A stretch of DNA of 64,000 nt from Plantago ovata (Eukaryota > Streptophyta > Magnoliopsida > Lamiales > Plantaginaceae): NCBI GenBank assembly GCA_028274465.1, contig CM051456.1, forward strand, positions 18,379,745 through 18,443,744. The letters are read 5' to 3'. The position numbers and the translations under genes were made by a program. Positions within the stretch are counted from its first letter, which is position 1. Each line of letters opens with the position of its first letter. The notes beneath the pieces are model-generated. The model ran no database searches and had not been told where the DNA came from. It saw only the letters and a program-made list of their open reading frames with translations. Positions 1 through 12,565 of this stretch are shown here, in pieces.

Positions 1-1599
1 TTCATTATTTTTCCATTTAACTAATACACAAATCTTATTTAAGTCACATGTTAGACGGTAGAAAAAACAACCTAGTGTTTTAACACTTGTGAATTGTTTG
101 AATGAAAATAGTTAACTGGACTTGTAACTTTACACGTAAATATGTAACTGAAAAATAAATCTTTAAAATAACAATTTATCAATTAATTATATAGTATATC
201 CTAAATTGATATAAACTCTCGGTTCCAATAATATTTAATTTATAGAGGTTTTATTCTACTGCACCTATGATATAAACTCTTTGTTACTTATTGATCTAAT
301 CGTTATTCCAATGATCGTTATTCCAATGATGTGTTGATCTAATACATTAATACATGTTCTCTTCAACGCACTTTGTCTTCACTCTTGCATACATTGGAAA
401 CTTAATTAATCGAGGCTCAACCTTCAGACCCATGTGGATGTTGATGGACTGCACTCCTTAATTATGTGACCCTGCAGACTAACACATGTTATATCTATCG
501 ATCACACATTATTCTCATTTATGCACAAATATTGAGAAAAAAAATGGGTTAATTATCTCAGGATTGATTTAGGCTATATTTTCTTCATTTGAAAACTCAT
601 TAATTTAAGTCGTAAGCTGTAACTTTTTTTTTTCCTCGGTCTCTAAATAGCACTCGTATAAGTAATAAAAGAGTGACATGATCCAGTTTTGACAATTTGT
701 CTTTCCCAACTCGTAGCATTTATCCAAAATACCAAATGACCCGGCCATAGTAATTGTTTTCCTGAAAGCTCTGTGATTTTTTGTCGGGCGCATTTCACAA
801 ATAAAGTGCTCCTCCCAGTAAAATCAATAGGCTATATGTCTAATATCTTTCACAAATTACGAATTTATAGTGCAAACATTCTTTTTCAGGCTTGGATGGT
901 TTTGTATAAGGTGCAGTATGCATGTTTTGAATGATGTATTGTATACTATGGGTTTTATGTGTCGTACTATATATATATATATATATAAAATGCATTAAAG
1001 CAATATGAGTTAGCTGCTAAGCTTGTAAACGGGTGCCATTCGACTCGGTTTGGCACCGAACGGGCGCACACCCGTTAAAGACATGCGTGTGCTGGTGATA
1101 GAACCCGATATGCACCCGTTATATTTTGTACTCGCATATGTTACCATTAAACCCGCACTCCATCATTAAAATAAAATAAATAAACCTTACACTTTTCGAT
1201 GATCGTAAAATTTTCGGGGGTGGGGTACCCCCCCTAAAAGTTATTTTTTTATTTACATTGACATTATATTTTTGGAGGGATATAAGTTTTATTTTTTCTC
1301 ACTGTGGGTACCCTACAAACACACACGTAAAAAAAAGAAATAAAAACCTTTTTTTTAGAAAAAAATTACATCGACATGGTTACATGGAGAAAGGGGATTG
1401 GTAAAGGTTTGAGTGATGGGAAGTGGACCCCTTTTTTCAGTACTCCCACTTGGCAAAGCCATGACAGCCCAAACCCGTTGGATAAGGACCATCCCTCTGC
1501 TCTTCAAGTAAGTTACGCACATAAAACTTCCGCAGATACCACGTACATGGTTTGCACATGTGCACAATTTCTTCCACATATCTACAACTTTAGAACACG
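1..1599. other. AT-rich intergenic DNA, no gene seen
   Basis: The stretch holds only short, unconserved reading frames. A (TA)n microsatellite lies at about 968-987, and a homopyrimidine/homopurine-rich segment at 1215-1350. No exon-like sequence with splice sites was recognised. It ends at the left end of the CACTA element. Confidence 0.6.
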
Positions 1600-4424
1600 C
1601 ACTACAAGAAATATGATGTTTAGTGGCATTGCAAATTGTTGTTTAAAAATATGTACGGTGGCATTTTCTAATATAGTGGCATTTTATGACAAATGCCACT
1701 TATAGCAATGTAGCTAAAGGTGTAATGTTACTACTTTTATCATTTAGTGACATTTAGAGAATGACTTGGTAACTTAATTAACCATCAATTTAGAATGACA
1801 CTAAATGTACCGTTAGGTTCCATTTAAAAATGCCACCACACTTCATTTAGGTAACACTCATTAATGAGGTCACATCCAATATCAGCATCAATTGAAAATA
1901 ACGCCGGATGGATACCTAGTGACACTTACTCATGCCACCATAAAAAAATAAAAAAAAAATAAAAAAAAAATAGTGAAATACAGCAGCTAAAAATATTTTG
2001 GCTGCTGTAAATGAATACTTTTTAGGGTGCCCTACTCTTAATCCATAATGTAAATAAAAGAAAGGAAAAAAAAACAATGCAGAATATAAAACCGCGTAAA
2101 TAAAATGAAATTGTATATATAAAATGACAATTCTTAAACGATACAATAGAGCAATAAAATCGTATTACGTATTACAAAAACATATTGATCAAACTTTAAG
2201 AACCATTACAAATGTATCTTTAGCTCTGTACACCTGATCTCTAAGAGAAGCACTCAAAGTTAGTATACTTCATACTAGTAAAAGTCTCTTCTTCAGCAGT
2301 CAGAGAACACAAAAATTAGCAATTAAAGGGCCTTCGCTTAAGTCGGGGTTTCTTCTACGATGTCTGTCTGCGAAACAGAATTTAAAAAAAAAAAAAAGGA
2401 AATATATTCAGAATCGAAATTTGAGACCATACGACTATTACATAAAAGCATTATAATGCGAGATATTTGATAAGAACATTTAAAAGAAAGTCCCAACAAA
2501 TGAAGAATAAAGTTTTGACAATGAGAATAACCTGTACCTAGATGTAAATAGATGGATGATCCTCAAAGCACCAAAGAAATAAAAAAACAGCTACACCATA
2601 GATGTTTCGCACCAAGCAGCAATACCGTAGAAAATAACAGCACCTGATAACCATGAACCGAATCAGAGTTAGAAGAATCTTACGTAAATCGAGCAACACA
2701 CCTTCACAGTCCCCATGAGTGATACATCATAATCAGAAAAAGAAAAAAAGAAAGGCAGAAAAGAAATAAACAAGAGGTACGAGAAGTTGAGAACCATAGA
2801 GGAACCCATGTGCTTGGCAAGTCAATGAGCTGCAAACTACTCTTTCTTATCAATCCAAACCATGAAGACGATGAGTTGATGACCACACCTATAATATGCA
2901 TCTACAAAAGTTATAAGATGAAAAAAATAGCAATAATTTTGAATCAATACTCTCATTCTATTATGAAATGAACCTGTTTAAATAGAAGCAGCTTGGGCTC
3001 ACCATGCATAAATGATGATTCAATTCAGAGTTGATCGAGTGAGCATCATATAATATCAATTACGCAACAAGGGGGGAAATGAGAGCTTTAACTAAGCTCT
3101 TGCCTAGACACAATGAGTAGAACATTCAAGAGAAGAGATCATAGGATTCTCGCTGAAAAAATGATATGAAATGGTTCAAGCTCTGTAGCTCTAAGCTAAA
3201 GCATGGTAATTTCATCCAGTGCAATGTGAAATGCTTAATCTTTAGCTACTGAAGCCTGAAGAGTGACATTGTGTAACATGTCTGCACCAACAGTCACGAT
3301 AAGTTCAAGGAATAAAATATAACCCAAACGTATTTCTGAAAATTACAAAACAAAAAGAAGGGCAGTCAGTTGATTTAGGAACTCATGTGATTTGTACAAT
3401 GTTCCATGCCTCTCTAATCCAAACAACATAACAATAAAATCCCATAATGTAGAAAGAGAACTCCAACCCATGCAAATAAGACATTGCTACACCCAACTTC
3501 AGAGTGCTCTCGATTCTACCGACTTCTGATTGTTTGTTCAAATAATATCAACTCTGCCTATTTTACTTTTCCATTAAATTATTTCTACATTCCAGAGAAT
3601 GATTCTTAAATGTATAATAAGCGCTACTGCTCTCGCTTATCCATAGGCATTTTATCGAACAGATTGTATGCAGGGTTGACTGTACAAATAAATGATACAA
3701 ATCATAAAACAAATACACTAGTTCAGGCGCGTTCACCTAAAATCCAATACAGGCTACATGCCCTCTATTACCCCATTATTATTACAAGAACAAGAAAGGA
3801 TTCAATGGATAAGCAAACATACATGAAATTCATGTAACTTCCGAAAATCGAATTAATATCCAGAAACAATCCATGCCTGTTCCAATCCAAACTAAAGATG
3901 AATACGTTACAGTACCGGGAATACGTACCTGATAGAAATCAGAATAGATGTGATACGAATAGGGGAGAAGAAGGGTTTTAGCAGGAGGCAGCCGACTGTT
4001 AAAAAAAAATCCGCTTCGAGTACTCTCGGAATTTCAATGGAAATAGTAAAAATAATGTGAGAAAAATTCAGTTTGCCCGTTTGCCGTGCTATAAGAATGG
4101 TTAATTATTAATTATTATTAATTGGCATGTCTAATAGATATTGGAAGATAAAAAATCTTATAGTCACATCACAACTTAACGCCACCAAAATACTCCTAGT
4201 CCTAGTATTTTAATGGAATATTTATTTGTGTGGGGAAGCATATATATAGCAATATTGTTACTAATGAAGCTATATGTAATGATGGTCACATTTCCAATGA
4301 AATTGTTACTAATTTTTCCTCATCTCGTGTCATTTGTAGAAATTGTTACTCCATCCATTTAGTTTGACATTACCGCTAAACTGTCACTAAGCTAATGTCA
4401 CCATAGACTACTTTTCTTGTAGTG
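1600..4424. mobile_element. Non-autonomous CACTA (En/Spm-like) DNA transposon
   Basis: The left end reads CACTACAAGAAA (from 1600) and the right end is its inverse, TTTCTTGTAGTG (ending 4424). The trinucleotide ACG lies on both sides (1597-1599 and 4425-4427), the 3-bp target duplication expected of CACTA elements. Subterminal zones carry repeated short motifs such as GTGGCATT and TGCCAC on the left and GTCACTAA and GTCACCAT on the right, which resemble subterminal transposase-binding repeats. The 2825-bp element has no transposase reading frame, so it would depend on a transposase in trans. Its interior (about 2200-4060) looks like a captured host-gene piece, described separately. Ends and target duplication are read directly; the superfamily follows from the CACTA terminus and 3-bp duplication. 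Confidence 0.88.
2550..4060 (-). other. Possible host-gene fragment captured inside the CACTA element
   Basis: Read on the minus strand, the right part (about 4060-3930) looks like the 5' UTR of a plant gene. It has a pyrimidine-rich leader with an AAACCC-type motif and ends at a good donor (CAG followed by GTACGT near 3930). Further in, about 2660-2590 reads as a short terminal exon encoding the residues SWLSGAVIFYGIAAW shortly before a stop; this is hydrophobic and looks like the C-terminal end of a membrane protein. About 2890-2760 has another protein-like stretch. I could not assign the parent gene. Capture is an inference from gene-like structure within transposon ends; the match to a host gene is untested. 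Confidence 0.4.
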
Positions 4425-4427
4425 ACG

Positions 4428-5426
4428 TTATCATCCACCTGCGCCCATTTCCATTAAGTAGCTCAGAAACAAGCATCCACCCAATACATCATGTAAGTGT
4501 CAAAAACTAGGTGTTGTCTCAACACCAAGTGGAACACCATTGCACAATTATTTGAACACTTGTCGCGCGATTTATTTTTATTATTATTAGTTTTACCTTA
4601 TTATTACAATGATTTATTTTTATTATTAGTTTTGATATGTGTACTTATTTGGGTTGTTTATATTTCCGCTGCTTTAAGTTCTTGTTTAATTAATCTCTGG
4701 GTAATAGTCCACAGTGGTGTCGTACTACGTATTCAGTCAACACTTGACTCAATACCTTAATTTTGTCTAATATAAGTTCAAGCTAGATCATTTTTACCTT
4801 TTCACAACCAACTTACAAGATGACATGGTAAGGGAGGGAGTAATGGTACCACGTGATAAGATTCAATATAAAAATCAAGAGAAATTATCGATTCAACAAA
4901 ACACTTTTTTTGCCCGTCATTCACAATCCAATACATTGGCAAAAACCTCGTGGCTATGGAGCACAACATTTGAAAAATCACTACTCCAACTATCCAGTTT
5001 CACCAAGTACACCAAAGCTTTCGACACATAATTTTCACCTACATAACTTGCGAGAATCTTGCAACCTTATAGTCATCATTCTCATTTCTCACAATCATAT
5101 CCAATCCCTAACGAAGTCAATTCCTGCTCCTCAACAACATTGATAGATTGAAATTTCTCATAGATGAAAGAGAGAATAAAAGTAAAATATGAACTTATGA
5201 ACTGAATTGTAACGTCCATCATAAAATCATAAATAAATAAGATTAATACAGTTCCAAGGTCTGGCAATATAATTTTGGCTGTTTCCAGCGGCGAGCGAAC
5301 TATTGGCACACCCAACCCACCTTTTCTTCTTCGTTGTAATGGGTAAGTTGGTAATTTCAACAATGATCTTAATCGGACGGTTGACACTCGTCGTTCTTCT
5401 TCTCCTTCCTCTTTCGCCCGAGTCCA
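4428..5426. other. Intergenic region upstream of the NFRKB gene
   Basis: No coding signal was recognised. The sequence becomes less AT-rich towards the NFRKB promoter. The proximal part (5430-5535) is a CT-rich tract with (TC)n and CACACTAACACG-type sequence, common just upstream of or within plant 5' UTRs. No unambiguous TATA box was found. Confidence 0.5.
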
Positions 5427-5632
5427 AGTGTACTCTCTCTCTCTCTCACACACTAACACGCACTCTCTCTCTCTATTTCACATCTCATAATATAACACAA
5501 CAACAAACCCACCTCCTTTTAACTTCTTCTTCCTCATAATCGCCTCAACCTAGGGTTTCACCGATTATTCCGTTGCCTCTTTCGTTTCTCTCCCAATTTC
5601 AGCTTCTCTCCGATCGCATCGCGAAACTTCAG

Positions 5633-5949
5633 GTCAGTTTCTTCAATCTCAGCTTTCTCTTATCCGTCTTCGATTTCTTTGAGATTCCAATGAATTCACC
5701 TTCTGTTGATTTTGATTCTGTTTTTGTTTCAGTGTGATGTTATTGCATGATTTTGATTTTTGTTTTCCACTGGGTATATTTATTCTGTTTATTATTGTTC
5801 AATTAGGGTTTTGAATTGGATTGGGAGAATGTGTGAATTGGGGATTCAGTTTCGGAATTTGATTATTTTGTTGAGTTTTGCTCTGTTTTTCTAGGATGGT
5901 AGAGTGTTGATTTTGTTGTGGAGGTGCCTGATTATTGTTAATTGTCCAG
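5633..5949 (+). other. NFRKB: 5'-UTR intron of the NFRKB gene
   Basis: The donor is ACTTCAG followed by GTCAGT, and the acceptor is TTGTCCAG before GGGTTTG. The interior is T-rich, as in plant introns. The same donor and acceptor contexts recur in the tandem copy (12179-12524), which supports real splice sites and shows that the duplication was of genomic DNA and not of a processed mRNA. Confidence 0.65.
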
Positions 5950-6007
5950 GGGTTTGAATTGAACTAGGGCTGTTTCTTTGGTGAATCTGTTTCTTTGATG
6001 TGATTGA

Positions 6008-9000
6008 ATGGCGATTGAAAAGAATAGCTTTAAGGTGGCTCGATTTGATCACGAGTATCATTCACCCAATAGTAAGGAAGCTCGAATGTCGAGTGACGAT
6101 GAAGATGTGCAGCGACGGAACTCTACGAAGATGGTGGAGTCAGATGGCGAAGACGATGATGAGTATGATGACTGTGATTCTGGTGCGGGCTCTGATGACT
6201 TTGATTTATTGGAGTTGGGTGAAACTGGAGAGGAGTTTTGCCAGGTTGGCGATCAAACATGCAGCATTCCGTATGAATTGTATGATCTGCCTGGGATGAA
6301 AGATATCTTGTCTATGGATGTGTGGAATGAGGTTCTTACGGAAGCAGAAAGATTTAGCCTTGCCAAGTACTTGCCTGATATGGACCAAGAGGACTTTGTG
6401 CGAACGCTGAAAGAGCTATTTTCTGGTGATAACTTGCATTTTGGGAACCCTGTTACTAAACTGTTTGACATGTTGAAAGGAGGGTTGTGTGAGCCGAGAG
6501 TGGCATTGTACAGGCAGGGTTCAAATTTCTTCAAGTTGAGAAAGTATTATCACCACCTGCAAAAGCATCAGAACACTTTGGTGAATAATGCTTGTCAGGT
6601 AAGGGATGCATGGGTTAACTGCAAGGGCTACAGTATTGACGAAAAGCTTCAGGTGTTGAATATAATGAAAAGTCAGAACAGTATGATGAATGAAAACATG
6701 GAAGAAGTCAAGAGTGACTCATCTGACAGAGAAGATTTGGGAGATGAGTTGTGGGGTAAAAAAGCAAAGGACACCAAGTTGGGTCAGAAGACAGGTCGGC
6801 ATTCTGGGTACAACACGGCTGCTGCCTCGGACTTGTCATCTCGTGGCAGGAAATCTGCTATGGAGTCTGCCAAATACGGAAAGCAGAATCACAGAGGAAA
6901 TATGAAGTTGGCTGGAGCTGGAACCTCTTCAATGAAAGATTTCGTAGATCCATTTGTTACTCCTAACCATGGAGCTGAAAAGAAGTTAGGCAGATACAGT
7001 TCTGGACTGCCTTCTCACCGATATAATAATGATATGGGCCATGATTCTTCTATGGCTGTAAGGATGAATGATCATAGGAGAATCACTGGGAATGATGATG
7101 ACATGGTAAGTATGTACGATGTTGCTGTGCACAAAGATCAGAATTACCCCGGAGTCAGGGCAAAAGATAAACATGGGGATTTCAGATATGGAAAGAAGCA
7201 TGCAGGCCCAAGAGCCGCAGAGGATACAGATTATGTCATGGGAGTGCCTCTTACAAGGAGGAATGATGTACATGGCCTAGGCAGGAATAAGACGATTAAT
7301 CAATTGTCTGACATCAGGGTATTAACTGCAAAGCCATCTCATTCTAGAAGCATGTACGATGTAGGAGAGAACGTGAAGTACAATCAGCATCTTCAGCAAT
7401 TCACTCCTGAAAATTTTATGAATCTTGCTAATGCTCAAAATACTATTATCTCCTCGAGACCAAATGAAGAGTTTTTAGGCGAGGGCGATCCCACATGGTT
7501 CAGTAAGCAACTTGGTGGTGGATTGTTGCCTGCTGATTTATCATATAAGCCTAGTGATTCGAGTGCCAGAGCTAAGAAGTGGAAGATGGGCCGGGAAGCT
7601 GTTGACCCCAATACGAACAATAAGCTGTTACATGCTGATTTCAGACCTAAAACTTCGAAAGACAAATTTCGAGCAAATTCTCTTCATAATGAAAGTAGTG
7701 AAGCTCTTGGTAATAGGGGTATGTCAATGTTTCCTAGAAGTGAGGACACAGAGTCTGATTCGTCAGAGCAGATGGATCAGGTTGAGGATGAAAACCCTCT
7801 GATGAGGAGCAAGTGGGCTTACCCTGGTGGTGTGCCTGAGCCTGATTTGAGGCATGGTCCAGATATCAAGAAGGGTAAACATTCAAAGCGAGGGAAAAAT
7901 GACAGTTATGTAAACCCTGATGGATCAGGTCGGTCTTCCCGGATGGTTGGGGACTATGGTCACAACTTAGAGATAATGAACGCAGAGCAGAAAGGCAAGA
8001 TACATGATCTTGGTCACCTGAATACTTTTTTCTCTAACAATTTGGAAATGCCAGCTTTTCCTGGCCCGGCCAATTTAATTGGCAATAGTCATCAGAGATT
8101 CTACCCAGTGGGACAAAATGGCCACTCAGACGTATACCATAGTGAGAACTTCCACATGCCATCACTGAAATCCCCCTTCATCCCAACAAGGAGGCTTCGT
8201 CGTGATCTTGCTTTCCCCAGCCAAACAATATGCATGACCCTGTGGTCGACGAGGAATCATTCTGGTCACAACCACTGGCAGCAAATTATGGAGCTTCTTT
8301 GAAATTGGGGAAGAGAGGCCAGATAGCTGAATTTCCTACAGGATCTTATCCTGAAAGATCCGATGTACCATTGATGGGGTGCAACACTCTCCATAAGAAA
8401 CGCAAAGCTAAGGGTGAGTCGGTACACATAGGCATGCAAGAGAATAGTGACTTGCTTCATGCTGATGATCAGGTGTTTGATGATAACTGTTCTCTGAGGA
8501 AGAGGGGAAAAAACAAGGTTGAAGATGCGCCTGATGCCATAGAAAATGGTGTTTCTGAATCACCTGTCATGAAAATGGAAACTGAAGTAGTTGAGGTAGA
8601 AACTAAACCTCAGAAAAAGCCATTACCTTTAATTACGCCTACTGTACATACTGGCTTTTCGTTTTCTATCATTCATCTCCTTTCAGCTGTTCGCATTGCA
8701 ATGATTACCCTGCTCCCAAATGATACTTTGGCAGCAGGAAATCATCCTGAAAAGAGTGATTCTGGTGAAGGGGTCAAGGAGGAGGAGGATGACAAAAAAA
8801 AGGAAGATAAATCAAGTATGGATGTTAATGATTCAACGCCATCTGCTGAAGCAAATATCCCTTCCCTCACCATTGTTGAACTTGTTAACCGTGTCAAATC
8901 AAGTCCTGGAGATCCCTGTATTCTTGAAGCTCAGGAACCTCTTCAAGATTTGGTCAGAGGTGTTCTGAAGATATTTGCATCCAGAACTGCACCTCTAGGA

Positions 9001-10143
9001 GCGAAAGGGTGGAAACCACTTGTTGTCTACGAAAAATCGACAAAGAGTTGGTCATGGATCGGTCCTTCATCTCATCATTCATCTGACTCTGAGGTGGTTG
9101 AAGAGGTAACATCCGCTGATGCCTGGAACCTTCCTCACAAAATGCTTGTGAAATTGGTGGACTCTTTTGCTAATTGGCTGAAGAATAGCCAGGAGACGCT
9201 GCAGCAAATTGGGAGCCTTCCTCCGCCACCTGCGGAACTGACACAAAATGGTTTGGATGAGAAAGAAAGGTTTAAGGACTTGAGGGCTCAGAAGAGTCTC
9301 AGTACCATAGGCACGAGCTCTGAAGAAGTGAGATCCTACTTCCGGAAGGAAGAGCAGCTTAGGTATCTGATACCAGACAGGGCCTTTTCATATACTGCTA
9401 TTGATGGTAAAAAATCAATAGTTGCTCCTTTGAGAAGGTGCGGTGGCAAGCCAACATCGAAGGCACGAGAACATTTTATGCTAAAACGTGACCGGCCACC
9501 ACATGTTACAATTCTATGCCTTGTCAGAGATGCAGCAGCTAGATTGCCAGGGAGTATTGGAACTAGAGCAGATGTTTGTACATTGATTAGAGATTCACAA
9601 TATGTTGTGGAAGATGTATCTGATACACAGGTGAACCAAGTAGTCAGTGGGGCATTGGACCGTTTGCATTATGAACGTGATCCTTGTGTGCTGTATGACG
9701 GGGAAAGGAAATTGTGGGCTTATTTACATAGAGATAGAGAAGAAGAAGATTTTGAGGATGATGGGACTTCTTCGACCAAGAAATGGCGAAGACAGAAGAA
9801 AGAAGCTACTGAACCATCTGACCAGGGTGATGTCACAATTGCTTACACTGAATCTGTGGAAGAGCAATCCAAGTTGGACTTGGTATCTGATCTGAATGTG
9901 CAGGCATCATGTGCAGAAGAAGATAAGAGATCAGAGCCTGACTACCCGAATGGTAGTGAGCAGGTGGAAGATAATCCTGAAACTAGTCATGGTTCTGATC
10001 CAGGTATGGATGATGATCTTACTCCACTTTTATGGAATGATCTTCAAATGGATACGATGGAAGACCAAAGTTTGGTATGCCAAGAGAATTCCACGCATGA
10101 AGACTTTGGTGTGAATGCATTTGGTGGAGATCAACCACCTTGA
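6008..10143 (+). CDS. NFRKB: NFRKB-like protein (nuclear factor related to kappa-B-binding, INO80-associated)
   Basis: Coding exons are inferred as 6008-8131 and 8221-10143, giving 1348 aa, near the usual length of plant homologues (about 1300). An acidic N-terminus (residues 29-70) precedes a DEUBAD-type helical domain at about 92-205 (landmarks YDLPGMKDILSMDVW, DMDQEDFVRTLKELF and the following KLRKYYHHL). A long polar linker follows. The C-terminal half carries the conserved NFRKB winged-helix region (KPQKKPLPLITPTVHTGFSF, GDPCILEAQEPLQDLVRG, WKPLVVYEKSTKSWSW) and an acidic tail. In animals NFRKB is an INO80 chromatin-remodelling subunit that binds the deubiquitinase UCH37; the plant role is inferred from homology, probably nuclear. 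The start is the first ATG after the UTR intron. The two long frames do not match (frame 2, then frame 1). The downstream frame meets a TGA at 8203-8205, so the join must be spliced or the sequence frameshifted. Confidence 0.85.
8132..8220 (+). other. NFRKB: Inferred 89-nt coding intron of NFRKB
   Basis: The acceptor CTTGCTTTCCCCAG ends at 8220 and has a good pyrimidine tract. A donor GTATAC at 8132 keeps phase 0 and joins ...NGHSD to PNNMHDPVV. It both restores the frame and removes the TGA at 8203. Another phase-compatible donor is GTGGGA at 8108 (113-nt intron). A real frameshift or assembly error would also explain the frame change. The acceptor is fairly convincing, the exact donor less so. 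Confidence 0.5.
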
Positions 10144-12058
10144 TTGTCATTGACAAACACTTAATCACTTTGTACAAGGTAATTGCAGTGTAATTTTACT
10201 ATTCTGTGCATACCGTGTTTAATTAAAGTAACTGCTGGGAGTTTTTTAAAGCCTTTTGTGCCTACTTATGTTCAGGATAGAGGGTAATGGGTGCATATTA
10301 TTCCAACTCACCCTTGGAAATATAAATGAACTTTATTTTTATTTCAAGGTATAGTGAACAGTACTTACTGATGGAAAATATGTGCTTGCCTATTGTTGAA
10401 GCTATATCTCTCTGTTTTCTTCTCAACTCTTTTGGCATGCAATAACATTCTTCTTCTTCTTCTTTTTTTTTTTTTTTGGTCATGGACCAAGAGTTTGCTT
10501 CTAATATGATTTCTTTTTTACTTGCATATATTATGGCCTCCGCCCTTGAAAAGTACTAATCATTGTTGAAATTTCTAGGGTGTTCTGGTGAAGCACATAA
10601 CTAGTGTTTGTTCTGTTTGCCTGATATTTACGAAACTTACACATGGAATTGATATCCTCTGCTCGAACTTCGTATTACTGTTGCTGATATTCTGGCTCTG
10701 TACCAGCTATGCAGCCAACTCCAGGTAGCTTGTGTTCTAACATTCTTGTGGCAATCACTATTGCAGCTATAGCAGCAAGATCAGTTAGCTGGGATGGAGT
10801 AGGTGATTTGATCACTGGCAAAAGATGCATTTTCAGCCAGCATTGCAGAATCCGTCTGATGATCTTTAGAGGCCTCTGTAGAATCAAGAATGTTGCAGAA
10901 ACATGTTGAACCTTATGTATATTAAGGGCTGTTCATTCAATCCAAATGTGTTAGCTGCAAAGAAATATATAAAAAGAGAAAATCGGATACATAACTGGAG
11001 TTTGAAGGTTCTTATAATGGTTTATTATATCATATACATAATAATGTTATTTTGCTATGGCTATTATGAGTATTAATAATAAGGGATGTGTGGTAGAGTT
11101 TTATTACCAGCATGATTGATTGGTCCACATGGTAAAATCTCGTTATGTTTGTAAAATGTCGAAGTATTTCATTACATGTTTTTTTAGTTCTTTGGACACA
11201 TTTTGACTGTTTGTCAGTTTGGAGCTAAAGTAAGCGAAATACTGTAGTAATAATTTTAAACTCTGTTAGGCAGTGCGTTAGGGATATCGGGTTAATACTC
11301 AATTCTGCCACTGGTGGTGGCATGCATCTTCTCGGAAAGCACTACTTCACAAACTGTAACCTATCAACAGTAACCTGTAATTCAACTATTACGACTGGTA
11401 ATGATAAAAACTGAAAGGATCGGGTCACAAATAACCTGGAAATACAAGAAAATAGTTCAACCTAGATTTCAGGCGCCATTGTCGTCTTCAATGATCTTTC
11501 GGCTGCAAATGGGGGGAAACAAAGAAAATGGGGAAATGTTGTTTTTTTATCCAATTGTTTTAGGGGCATAGATAGCAGCACATAAAGACAGAAATTAACA
11601 ATTTTTCAATTGACACCACGCTGGCAGCATGTTGCAAAAATCGGATATGCAACTTCCATGTGATTTGCTAATTCAACACCACATGGCTCCACGTGGCTGT
11701 GCACGAACTCTTTGGTCAGTAATATTCATGCGCGTTGAGATGGGCCAATTTAAGCAACCAAACGACGGACTTTGACGATCGAATTTGGCCAAAAATGATA
11801 GAAACTGTCTTCCACACGTGGCCTTAATGTTTCCCTAAGTCTTTAAAATTGTTCCAAAGGTAAAGAATTTGATAATAATGTGCGGAAAGTGTGTAATGTT
11901 TTCCTAACCACAGCACTTGCATTATGGTTCCAATATTATAAGAATAACATGGTCACGCATATAAAGTGGGTTAATGTTTTATTCACAAACAATGTTACCA
12001 AAATTGAAGTAGATGAGTAGTGTAGGAGAAGAAATAAGGTAATTGGAGACTCAGTCCA
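10144..12058 (+). other. NFRKB 3' UTR and spacer between the two tandem copies
   Basis: From 10144 to about 11150 the sequence aligns by eye with 14224-15170 behind the second copy, so it belongs to the duplicated unit. It contains a (TTC)n/T-rich tract at 10450-10475. A short block at 10670-10900 reads as protein-like on the minus strand (NASFASDQITYSIPA) but is disrupted in the second copy. From about 11200 to 12058 the sequence is AT-rich and unique within the window; this is the likely promoter region of the duplicate. No other gene was seen. Confidence 0.5.
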
Positions 12059-12178
12059 AAGTGTACTCACAGTCACAGTAACATCTTTCATCTCGTCTGA
12101 ACCTACGGTTTCACGGATTATTCCGTTGTTGTTTACACCTAATTTCTGTCTCTCTTCGACTGCATTGCGAAACTTCAG

Positions 12179-12524
12179 GTGTGTGTATTTTCAGTCTCTG
12201 CTTTCTTTCATCTGTGTTTGGATTTATTGGAGATCGATATGAAATCACGTGTAATATAATGTGTTATTGATTTTCATTTTGTTTTTGTTTTACTGTGTTG
12301 TTATTGCCTGCTTTTTCATTTTTGTTATCTACTGGGCATTCTGCTTACTGTTTAGTTAGGGTTTTGTATTGGATTGCTAGGAATGTGTGAATTGGGGATT
12401 CAGTTCCGCAATTTGCTGTTTTGTTGTCTGCTAGCTCGTTTTGCTCTGTTTTCTAGGATGTTATGCTAGAGCCTAGAGTATTGATTTTGTTGTAGACCTG
12501 CTGATTATTGTTGTTCTTGTCCAG
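12179..12524 (+). other. 5'-UTR intron of the duplicated NFRKB copy
   Basis: The donor ACTTCAG before GTGTGT and the acceptor CTTGTCCAG before GGCTTTG match the positions in the parental copy. Several blocks inside the intron are alignable, for example the sequence around GTGTGAATTGGGGATTCAGTT. This marks a DNA-level tandem duplication. Confidence 0.6.
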
Positions 12525-12565
12525 GGCTTTGAATTGGAGTATTGATGTGCTTATTCAACAATTGA

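Noticed and set aside
1376-1705. 109-codon plus-strand frame overlapping the CACTA left end
   Set aside because: It crosses a transposon boundary and shows no conserved motif or codon signal.
5082-5459. 125-codon minus-strand frame in the NFRKB promoter
   Set aside because: Its Arg/Glu-rich part is the complement of the CT-rich leader; no domain.
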